IMG/VR virus record: IMGVR_UViG_3300030107_000194
Location: 1-27,633 of that record
Source of the DNA: a virus
Length of the DNA stretch: 27,633 nt
Strand: one strand, 5' to 3'
A program made the position numbers and the translations under genes. The notes beneath the pieces were generated by a model that saw only the letters and a list, made by a program, of their open reading frames with translations, was not told the origin of the DNA and searched no databases. Position 1 is the first letter of the stretch, and each line of letters begins with the position of its first letter. This document shows, piece by piece, positions 20,749-26,913 of this stretch.

Positions 20749-21174
20749 TTAATTGTACCTCCATATATTTCCCATTTCTTTAAAACCCATCCTCTTATAT
20801 AGTGAGGCTGTATTTTTTCCTGTACTTACAGGTATTTGTATTGTCATGTTGTTTGAATATTTAATTAATTCTTGTAGTAATTTTCTTGCTGTTTTGTAGT
20901 CTCTATGCTCTGGAAGAACATAAAACCACGTTTCTGAAACAAATTGTTCGTCTGAAAACCACCACGAACTCTTCATTGCTCCTATACTGCCTACTAACTT
21001 ATTGTCTTTGTAAGCATTCTTAATAAATCCTTTTTTATAATGATCTTCTATTTCTAATCCAACTTTTCTTATACTAACAGTTGGATAAATATCATTAAAC
21101 TCTTTTTTAAATTTTAAAAGTAGATGTAATAAATCTATAAAATCATCTTTAGCTACGTCTCTTATTTCTAGCAC
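20749..21174 (-). CDS. GNAT-family acetyltransferase-like protein in the ejection cassette
   Basis: 141 aa, GTG start at 21174 behind GAGA, overlapping the previous gene by 26 bases. The GNAT fold is visible: N-terminal R-D-V-A-K-D-D-F-I-D-L-L helix, strand pair N-K-L-V-G-S-I-G-A-M, then W-F-Y-V-L-P-E-H-R-D-Y-K-T-A-R-K-L-L as a degenerate acetyl-CoA motif A (Q/RxxGxA is R-D-Y-K-T-A), and N-T-A-S-L-Y-K-R-M-G-F-K-E-M-G at the end. The length and place, directly upstream of the three large internal proteins, recall T7 gene 13 (138 aa). The missing glycine in motif A raises the possibility of a structural GNAT without activity. Substrate unknown. Confidence 0.82.
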   Translation of the reverse strand: MLEIRDVAKDDFIDLLHLLLKFKKEFNDIYPTVSIRKVGLEIEDHYKKGFIKNAYKDNKLVGSIGAMKSSWWFSDEQFVSETWFYVLPEHRDYKTARKLLQELIKYSNNMTIQIPVSTGKNTASLYKRMGFKEMGNIWRYN

Positions 21175-21625
21175 TATTCTCTGCTTTCTCCATCATTGCA
21201 TAAAGTTTTTGTGCTCCTTGTTTTCTACTTCCTCCACCAAAGCCTTTTACGGCATCTGCTGTCATTACAAATTCACCATCAGATAACATTGCTGGTATTG
21301 AATCAGATGTTCCTGTTCCCGGCCCACTAACACCACCACCAGCAGTAAAGTCTCGTATTGATGCTATGCCACCTTTAGCTTTTTTATCTCTGTAAGAACT
21401 TTCTACCTCATCAACAAATTTCATTAATTCTTCTTGATAACTTGTTCCATTTTGATCTGCTTTTTGTTGTATAAATCTAATTAAGTTTGGATCATCATAA
21501 TAGAACTCACCTTGACCAAATGTTTTACCTTCATCTTCTGGTTTCATTACTGGTCTAGATTCTGCTTCTTTTCTTTGTTGAAAAAAGTTTTTTATATTTC
21601 CTATTATATCTGATATTCCTGCCAT
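21149..21625 (-). CDS. 158-aa protein with tape-measure-like C-terminal signature
   Basis: ATG 21625 is preceded by GGAGATGA. The N-terminal 90 residues are charged helix (N-I-K-N-F-F-Q-Q-R-K-E-A-E-S-R, F-I-Q-Q-K-A-D). From about residue 87 the sequence runs K-G-G-I-A-S, then G-G-G-V-S-G-P-G-T-G-T-S-D-S-I-P-A and L-S-D-G-E-F-V-M-T-A-D-A-V-K-G-F-G. That S-D-S-I-P-A-x-L-S-D-G-E-F-V motif is well known from ends of tail tape-measure and other virion proteins of many phages, though its molecular role is not clear to me. A 158-aa carrier is far too short to be a tape measure, so this is likely an assembly or ejection-related factor. Confidence 0.75.
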   Translation of the reverse strand: MAGISDIIGNIKNFFQQRKEAESRPVMKPEDEGKTFGQGEFYYDDPNLIRFIQQKADQNGTSYQEELMKFVDEVESSYRDKKAKGGIASIRDFTAGGGVSGPGTGTSDSIPAMLSDGEFVMTADAVKGFGGGSRKQGAQKLYAMMEKAENSARNKRRS

Positions 21626-21996
21626 TACGTCATCTCCAATACTGATACTATGATGTGTACATCACTTCCTGTTGTTGTTGCCTTTAAAACCTCTGATGAT
21701 TTTAATATTATAGGTGTTGAAGAACTAACAGAAGAATCTGCTGAATCTACTTTCATATTTCCTGCTGCTAAAAGTTCTTGTGAACTTCCTTTTTGTATAG
21801 TTCTATTTAGTTCTAAGTAATACACTACAGAAGAACTATCTGTAACTGTAAGTGTTATATCTCTATCGTTTGACTCTTCTATATTTGAAACTCGTATAGA
21901 TTTTATAATAGACGTTCCTGCTGATGGAGCAGTGTAAACAGTTGTATTACCTCTTAAAACAGCTTTTGCATTTGTATATGTATTTGTTGTTGCCAT
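21625..21996 (-). CDS. Beta-sandwich virion protein, 123 aa
   Basis: Starts at ATG 21996 with GGAG in the tail of the preceding gene. The sequence is T/S/V-rich with alternating strands (V-Y-T-A-P-S-A-G-T-S-I-I-K-S-I-R-V-S-N; D-I-T-L-T-V-T-D; V-V-Y-Y-L-E-L; S-D-V-H-I-I-V-S-V) and no cysteine. This is typical of small head-decoration, collar or tail-tip beta-sandwich proteins; the T-A-P-S-A-G-T-S-I-I-K-S-I-x-V-S-N element is frequent in marine phage structural genes. The short 57-aa gene directly upstream ends with its ribosome-binding site. Exact location in the virion cannot be told. Confidence 0.75.
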   Translation of the reverse strand: MATTNTYTNAKAVLRGNTTVYTAPSAGTSIIKSIRVSNIEESNDRDITLTVTDSSSVVYYLELNRTIQKGSSQELLAAGNMKVDSADSSVSSSTPIILKSSEVLKATTTGSDVHIIVSVLEMT

Positions 21997-22170
21997 TTAA
22001 TCTCCAAATAGAAAAACCATTCTCTCCATAACAAGTTTGTTTTCTTCTGCTGAATAACTTGTATTAAGAGTTAATATAACTGTTTCAATTGCTCTAATTA
22101 ACTCACTCATTTGTTGAACATTATATTCTACAGATGGTGAAGGTAATCTTACGTTAGTTATTTTACTCAT
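21997..22170 (-). CDS. Short helical protein, 57 aa
   Basis: From ATG 22170 to TAA 21997. The start overlaps the stop of the DUF6321-like gene as ATGA, and the last codons form the GGAG site of the next gene. The product starts M-S-K-I-T-N-V-R-L-P-S-P and continues as one long amphipathic helix (Y-N-V-Q-Q-M-S-E-L-I-R-A-I-E-T-V-I, then E-E-N-K-L-V-M-E-R-M-V-F), likely coiled coil. Perfect junctions on both sides make it a confident gene in the structural block; probably a small virion or assembly component. Confidence 0.78.
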   Translation of the reverse strand: MSKITNVRLPSPSVEYNVQQMSELIRAIETVILTLNTSYSAEENKLVMERMVFLFGD

Positions 22171-22436
22171 TTCTTTTTATTGTTTTGTGCAAATTTACGA
22201 GCTGCTTCTACAGATCCAAATCCCCATTTTTTAAGTGCAAGTGCTTTACGAGTTGGTCGACCTTTAGAATCTTTCATAGGGCCTTTCATACCAGCAAATC
22301 GTGCAGCAAAAGAAACCCTTCTTGGGTTTTTACCTTTAGCTACAGGAGGTTTTAAATTAGCACCTTCTGTTCTTTTAAAATGTGCTCTGCCAGCAGCAGT
22401 TAAGCCACCTGTTTTGCTCTTGTGTACTTTTCTCAT
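22167..22436 (-). CDS. DUF6321-like small basic protein
   Basis: 89 aa, K/R-rich. The pattern G-G-L-T-A-A-G-R-A-H-F, then E-G-A-N-L-K-P-P-V, R-R-V-S-F-A-A-R-F-A-G-M-K-G-P-M and G-R-P-T-R-K-A-L-A-L-K-K-W-G-F matches the DUF6321 family found in many podoviruses and related phages. Its function is unknown to me; the basic charge and position in the structural block suggest DNA- or head-associated. It is linked by ATGA overlaps to the 57-aa genes on both sides, so the three form a tight translational unit. Confidence 0.78.
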   Translation of the reverse strand: MRKVHKSKTGGLTAAGRAHFKRTEGANLKPPVAKGKNPRRVSFAARFAGMKGPMKDSKGRPTRKALALKKWGFGSVEAARKFAQNNKKK

Positions 22437-22606
22437 TTTTTCTTTTTCTTTTTAAAAGCAGTTTTAGCTGATTGCTTTAATGCTTTATCAGTAACAGTGC
22501 CTTTGCCCGGTCTACTCGTTCCCTTTTTTTTGGCTTGATTTATATTATAATATAAACCTTTTTTAGCAATTCTGCCATCTTTAGTTCTGTGATATCCTTT
22601 TTTCAT
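22433..22606 (-). CDS. Very basic 57-aa protein
   Basis: From ATG 22606 to TGA 22433, behind GAGG with 5-base spacing inside the gap after the 610-aa gene stop. The product, M-K-K-G-Y-H-R-T-K-D-G-R-I-A-K-K-G-L-Y-Y-N and on to a K-run end, has about one third lysine. It resembles its downstream neighbour in the G-x-x-x-K-K-G-L element (compare G-G-L-T-A-A-G), so the two may be distant paralogues. Probably a DNA-binding or head-filling small protein. Confidence 0.75.
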   Translation of the reverse strand: MKKGYHRTKDGRIAKKGLYYNINQAKKKGTSRPGKGTVTDKALKQSAKTAFKKKKKK

Positions 22607-22607
22607 A

Positions 22608-24440
22608 TTACCTCATTCCATCTGGTTGAACTTCAAAACGTAGAGTACCTAATCTCCAGTTTTCTCCTGTTGCATCGTTGTTAACTGCATCATATCCATT
22701 ACTTTCTACACGAACAGCAATTTGTCTTCCTCTAGATCGAGGATTAAATCGTTGTGTAGAAGTAGATAAATAAAAAGGCCCTTTAGTAGTTTGTGAATCA
22801 CTAGGATAATATCTTGATTTTAAACTTATATTAACATTACCTACTTGATCTTTAAAGTCCTGTATGCCTCTTTTAATAAACATTATTTCATCACCATCAC
22901 CTATATCAAAATCTCCACTTTCAATATAAGATGTTAAAGTAGAACCATCATCGTCAGTTCCATTTTCGTGTACATAAACAGTTGTATTTGCACTACCATC
23001 GTATTCAGTTGCATAAGGCAATGAATAAGTACCAGAGTCTATCCATGTACTTCTACCTAAACTACCAGTATACCATAAGTTTTCTTGATAATTGTAAATA
23101 ACATATTTGTCATTTTGGTTTGATGCTGTGGTGCAATATAGCCACCAAATTTCACCAAATGCAGAGTTAGATCCTGCAAAAACTTGTTCATATTGTTTAG
23201 GCTCTATATTATCAAAAACAAAATCCTCTACTGTGCATGGTATTTTTCTTACAGTACCATCAAATCTATAAAAAGCATCACTACTCATCCAGTAAACAAT
23301 TCCACCTACATCTACAGCACAACTTGGACTTATTGCTCCACAATTAGATCCTAATTGTTGAAAACCAAAAGTAAATGGTGCACCAATAAATGACATACCA
23401 TGTGCTGATGTATCTGTTAGTATAAGTATTTGACCTCTTGTACGAACAGCAGTAACAATTTCACTACCATCAGTTATACGTTGTGATCCTGCTGTGTTTG
23501 TAGCTGTAGCAGTCCAAGAATTATAATCATCTTGATCTGACCATCTTATAAACATTGGATCTTGCGTTGATGTAGTTCCAATAGTTGTTTCAGTTCCAAA
23601 ACATATTAAATGTCTATCTGGATTTGATACTAAAGAAAATTTAGTTTTTGTAGGAGCATTAGTTATTGCTGCAGCTATGTTAGAAGCAGTTAATACACCT
23701 CCAGATGTATCCCAAACATAAATTCCACCATCAATATCAAGTGCAATTAAATCTTCTCCCCAGTTATCTAAAGCCCAGTTTCTTAAAGCAATTGTTACAC
23801 TAGAAGTTGCTCTTGGTGTATCCCATGTGCTTACATCCCATTTTCCAACACCCCATCCATAACCAGATAAGGCTTTATCTCTTCCTGCTGTAACTTCATA
23901 TTCTACAGAACAATTTCCTGTAGTTGAAACTGTTGAAGATGCATTTGTTCCCACATCTATAGTGTAAGTTGAAGTAGTTGGAACAGATGCTATTTCATAT
24001 TCTCCATCAACAGTTGAAGCAGAAACTCCACCTATACTTGCACTTGTACTTGATATAGTAACATAATCACCTTCTGAAGCACCATGCGAAGAATGAGTTA
24101 CAGTAAATATTGATGAACCACTTGATGTGGTAAAAACACTTGTTATATCAGCAGATGAACGAGTTGGCGTAGCATCAAAAAAATTACCTTCATTATAAAT
24201 GTATAATTTCTTATTAGTTCCAAAAGCATCATATGCAGTTCCATCTAATGAGTTCCAAGCTAATTGTGCTCTTGCTACTCCAATAAAAGTAGTTGTTGAA
24301 ACTTTTTCCCAACCACCTATTTTTTCTGGAAAACCATATCGAAAACGAACTTTGTCTCCATCAATCCATTTACCCTTAGATGTTATCTCAGTGTTTTGTT
24401 TATCAAAACCCGGTTGAAATTGAATTTTGTTAATTGGCAT
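22608..24440 (-). CDS. 610-aa head-tail/tail stabilisation-type protein
   Basis: The N terminus (F-Q-P-G-F-D-K-Q-N-T, then W-I-D-G-D-K-V-R-F-R-Y-G-F-P-E-K-I-G-G-W) is the hallmark of a family widespread in marine podovirus-like phages, usually annotated as tail or DNA-stabilisation protein. The body is beta-rich with repeated blades (L-I-L-T-D-T-S-A-H-G-M, V-Y-W-M-S-S-D-A-F-Y-R-F-D-G), suggesting a propeller-like tail nozzle or hub. Residues about 95-165 are a distinct S/T-rich insert (F-T-V-T-H-S-S-H-G-A-S-E-G-D-Y-V-T-I, G-E-Y-E-I-A-S-V) that looks like a small all-beta domain. It starts two bases after the fibre stop with a weak ribosome-binding site and probably forms part of the tail together with the fibre. 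Confidence 0.8.
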   Translation of the reverse strand: MPINKIQFQPGFDKQNTEITSKGKWIDGDKVRFRYGFPEKIGGWEKVSTTTFIGVARAQLAWNSLDGTAYDAFGTNKKLYIYNEGNFFDATPTRSSADITSVFTTSSGSSIFTVTHSSHGASEGDYVTISSTSASIGGVSASTVDGEYEIASVPTTSTYTIDVGTNASSTVSTTGNCSVEYEVTAGRDKALSGYGWGVGKWDVSTWDTPRATSSVTIALRNWALDNWGEDLIALDIDGGIYVWDTSGGVLTASNIAAAITNAPTKTKFSLVSNPDRHLICFGTETTIGTTSTQDPMFIRWSDQDDYNSWTATATNTAGSQRITDGSEIVTAVRTRGQILILTDTSAHGMSFIGAPFTFGFQQLGSNCGAISPSCAVDVGGIVYWMSSDAFYRFDGTVRKIPCTVEDFVFDNIEPKQYEQVFAGSNSAFGEIWWLYCTTASNQNDKYVIYNYQENLWYTGSLGRSTWIDSGTYSLPYATEYDGSANTTVYVHENGTDDDGSTLTSYIESGDFDIGDGDEIMFIKRGIQDFKDQVGNVNISLKSRYYPSDSQTTKGPFYLSTSTQRFNPRSRGRQIAVRVESNGYDAVNNDATGENWRLGTLRFEVQPDGMR

Positions 24441-24442
24441 AA

Positions 24443-25501
24443 TTATTTTTCTGTTGCAATAAAGAAGTTTACTCCTGTAGCAGGGTTTGTAATTGCATAA
24501 CTGTAATTACTACCAGAAGCTACGTTACTACCACTTGCTAAGTTTTCTGCACCAACTTTTGCACCAAGAGTTCTTGACGTTAATCCAGAACCTGCTCCAG
24601 CACCTATTGGCATACGACCTAACATGTCTGGTACGTTAAATGTAGACGATCCATCACCAGCACCAAAAGTTGTGCTAACAGCAGAAAATAATGCTGAGTA
24701 AGTTGAACGACTTACAGCTTGTCCATTACATAATAAATATCTTTTTGTAGAACCATCTGATTTAGTTGGCTCAGTTGCAAATCCTGCCATAATAATTCCA
24801 CCAGCAGGAACAACTTTTGTTACATCTTGTCCACTACCACTAAATAAATTACCTGTTACAGTTCCAGAAGCAGTGACTGCACCAGTAACATCTAAAGCAA
24901 CAGAAGGACTACTATTAAGTATACCTACTTTATCTGCTGATCCATCAACAAACAAAGCGTGAGTTTGTCCATTTGTTTCTACTCTAAAATCTACACTAGC
25001 AGAAGATTCATTAATAGTTACATTACCACCATCTAATTCTACTGCACCAGCTACGTTAAGAGTTCCTTTACAAACTAAATTGTTAACACCAGTTGCAAAT
25101 ACATCTTTTACAAATGTGCCATTACTATACATTAATGCATGAGAACCTTGAACAACAGCAGTTCCAGTTCCTGTATTTCCTGTGGTAGCTACAGTCAAAG
25201 TATAACTACCTGCCGTATTATTAAATACAACATATCTTGATTCTGTTGTTGGTAATAAAACATTAATATTTCCAGTTAATGTTCCAGTAAATTCTAATAC
25301 ACTTTGTCTTGATTCATCTGCTGTTGCATTACTATTTGTTAAAGTAACATTTGAAGATCCTGCAACACTTTTAGCAGCATAACCATAAATAGCTTCATCA
25401 ATAAGATCAAAAGTATCATTTGTTTTGTCACCCCAAGTGTTTGCATTTTCACCTGTGCCTTGTTTTTCTAAACGTAATCTTGTTGTATACGTTGATGCCA
25501 T
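24443..25501 (-). CDS. Tail fibre with phage collar domain
   Basis: 352 aa, ATG 25501 behind AAGGAG. The N-terminal 130 residues (R-L-R-L-E-K-Q-G-T-G-E-N-A-N-T-W-G, D-L-I-D-E-A-I-Y-G) match the virion-binding region of many marine phage fibres. A repeat-like trimeric stalk follows (V-T-A-S-G-T-V-T-G-N-L). Residues about 231-304 are the tail collar domain: V-P-A-G-G-I-I-M-A-G-F, L-L-C-N-G-Q-A-V-S-R-S-T-Y, F-N-V-P-D-M-L-G-R-M-P-I-G. The last 50 residues are N/S/G-rich and may carry the receptor-binding tip. There is no S74 domain, unlike the 354-aa protein. Confidence 0.88.
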   Translation of the reverse strand: MASTYTTRLRLEKQGTGENANTWGDKTNDTFDLIDEAIYGYAAKSVAGSSNVTLTNSNATADESRQSVLEFTGTLTGNINVLLPTTESRYVVFNNTAGSYTLTVATTGNTGTGTAVVQGSHALMYSNGTFVKDVFATGVNNLVCKGTLNVAGAVELDGGNVTINESSASVDFRVETNGQTHALFVDGSADKVGILNSSPSVALDVTGAVTASGTVTGNLFSGSGQDVTKVVPAGGIIMAGFATEPTKSDGSTKRYLLCNGQAVSRSTYSALFSAVSTTFGAGDGSSTFNVPDMLGRMPIGAGAGSGLTSRTLGAKVGAENLASGSNVASGSNYSYAITNPATGVNFFIATEK

Positions 25502-25505
25502 ATTA

Positions 25506-25742
25506 TTATGCTCCTTCTTCTATTTTATTTAATCCTGCTATAGGAAAACTTTCAAATTCTACACAATATGAATCTATTGCTGTTACTGATTTATACTCTG
25601 TAGATTTATTATTATATGTTTCGTGTAATTCATATCTTGCTACTTGGCACTTTTCTTCATTTGGATATATAAATCCATTATATTTAACTGAAGGTGCGTT
25701 TGGCATAGATACTAATACTAACATAAACCATATTTTAATCAC
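25506..25742 (-). CDS. Small exported two-cysteine protein, 78 aa
   Basis: GTG start at 25742 with AAGG 8 bases upstream, overlapping the previous stop. Residues 1-18 (I-K-I-W-F-M-L-V-L-V-S-M-P-N-A-P-S) look like a cleavable signal sequence. The mature part has C32 and C60, probably a disulfide in the periplasm, and ends acidic. The arrangement of leader, aromatic segment, Cys, helix, Cys and strand is shared with its neighbour at 25735-26055, so the pair may be paralogues. Function unknown; possibly acting in the host periplasm during entry, exclusion or lysis. Confidence 0.65.
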   Translation of the reverse strand: MIKIWFMLVLVSMPNAPSVKYNGFIYPNEEKCQVARYELHETYNNKSTEYKSVTAIDSYCVEFESFPIAGLNKIEEGA

Positions 25743-26055
25743 TTTTATCCTTGTTCCATTTTTCTTTAGCTTTTAAAGTCCATCTTTGAAATGCTTCTAC
25801 ACTAATATCTTTTTTAACCATTGTAGCTCCTTCTGGTACTTCATTATATAAAGCTACTACTTCATCATTTTTAATTTCTACAATAGCAGGACTACAAAAA
25901 GCATCCTTATCATATCCTGTGTTTTTCTTTTTAAGTAATCTTACTTCTTTCATGCATGATGATAGTGATTGCATAGGAATATATTGTGTCATTTGATGTT
26001 GTTGATCATTCATATTACCAAACATAAACATAACAATTATACTAATGACTTCCAT
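25735..26055 (-). CDS. Small exported or membrane-bound two-cysteine protein, 106 aa
   Basis: N-terminal hydrophobic segment (E-V-I-S-I-I-V-M-F-M-F-G, residues 2-13), a Q/M-rich linker, then C34 and C54 bracketing a basic helix (M-K-E-V-R-L-L-K-K-K), strands (A-I-V-E-I-K, V-V-A-L-Y-N-E-V) and a charged tail (A-F-Q-R-W-T-L-K-A-K-E-K). The leader is short and lacks basic residues, so export is less sure than for its neighbour. It overlaps the genes on both sides. Unknown family; likely works with the adjacent 78-aa and coiled-coil membrane proteins at the envelope. Confidence 0.65.
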   Translation of the reverse strand: MEVISIIVMFMFGNMNDQQHQMTQYIPMQSLSSCMKEVRLLKKKNTGYDKDAFCSPAIVEIKNDEVVALYNEVPEGATMVKKDISVEAFQRWTLKAKEKWNKDKSD

Positions 26056-26434
26056 TTGCTCTTACTTTGTCTTCTAGCTTTTCGCTATCTATAATTAATT
26101 TTTCTATATCTTGTTGTGCTCTTTTTATGTTTACGGTATTACTCATCATGCCTTCCATTTCTTCTTGCATTGCTTCAATTTGTGTAGACATAAATTCTAT
26201 AAGCATATCCTGTTGAGCATCTGCCGGAAGCGACCCCATTTCTCCACGAGGCCATTTAATTCTAAACTCTGTGTTTTTATCAACATCGGAAATCATTAGT
26301 TTACCATTTGTCTCAATATTATTGAGGCGTTCAATGATACCAAAATAACTATACACACCAATTCCTACAGCCGCAAGTATGCTGAGAAGATTTCTCATAG
26401 GCATACTAACTGCTGTATTATCTGAAATTTTCAT
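26042..26434 (-). CDS. Membrane-anchored coiled-coil protein, 130 aa
   Basis: ATG 26434 overlaps the previous stop as TAATG. There is one membrane span near the N terminus (L-L-S-I-L-A-A-V-G-I-G-V-Y-S-Y-F-G, about 16-32), then L-N-N-I-E-T-N, a short conserved-looking W-P-R-G-E-M-G-S-L-P-A-D-A-Q-Q patch, and a long charged helix (I-E-A-M-Q-E-E-M-E-G-M-M and onward) predicted to coil. Same build as the 159-aa gene upstream; together they could form an envelope-spanning or virion-membrane complex, or act like spanin i-subunits. No family is recognised. Confidence 0.65.
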   Translation of the reverse strand: MKISDNTAVSMPMRNLLSILAAVGIGVYSYFGIIERLNNIETNGKLMISDVDKNTEFRIKWPRGEMGSLPADAQQDMLIEFMSTQIEAMQEEMEGMMSNTVNIKRAQQDIEKLIIDSEKLEDKVRANGSH

Positions 26435-26913
26435 TATCCACCAAGAGGGTTACTTGTTGATGCTTTTACTTCTTCAATTAAAATATCTTGTAATTCATTT
26501 TCTTTTTTAACTACAGCAACATCCTTGCTTAGTTCTTCAATATCTTCTTCTAATTCCCAACCATATTCTTCTAATTTTGTAAGAGAATCATAGATAGGTT
26601 TTAAATTAGCAGGTTTAGGTAACATAGCTATTTGTTCTCTAATTTTACCTATTTCTGAAAATACTCTTGTTAAATCAGCAGGTTTAATTTGTTCTTCTAC
26701 AGCATTAATTCTATCAATTACATCTACTTCTAATACTGATATTCTTTCTTCAAGTGGAGATAAATCTACAGTTTCATTAATAACAGCTTTACGATTATCT
26801 AATTCATCTATTTTTGCCATTACTTTGCCGTATTGTACAAATCCCGCACCTATTGCTCCTACAACACCTAAGAGTGCCGCTACCGAACTTAATTTAGTTA
26901 CCATGTTATTCAT
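26434..26913 (-). CDS. Membrane-anchored coiled-coil protein, 159 aa
   Basis: ATG 26913 behind GGAGG. The N-terminal span (V-A-A-L-L-G-V-V-G-A-I-G-A-G-F-V-Q-Y-G, about 11-29) is followed by about 110 residues of heptad-like charged helix (K-I-D-E-L-D-N-R-K, L-E-E-R-I-S-V-L-E-V-D-V-I, E-L-S-K-D-V-A-V-V-K-K-E-N-E-L-Q). It ends in S-T-S-N-P-L-G-G. P-A-D-L and P-A-N-L breaks divide the coil into segments. Function unknown; paired with the 130-aa gene of the same topology. Confidence 0.68.
   Translation of the reverse strand: MNNMVTKLSSVAALLGVVGAIGAGFVQYGKVMAKIDELDNRKAVINETVDLSPLEERISVLEVDVIDRINAVEEQIKPADLTRVFSEIGKIREQIAMLPKPANLKPIYDSLTKLEEYGWELEEDIEELSKDVAVVKKENELQDILIEEVKASTSNPLGG

Noticed and set aside
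25420-25776. + strand frame of 118 aa spanning the fibre start and the 78-aa gene
   Set aside because: Antisense to two supported genes with good start signals; product has no recognisable features.
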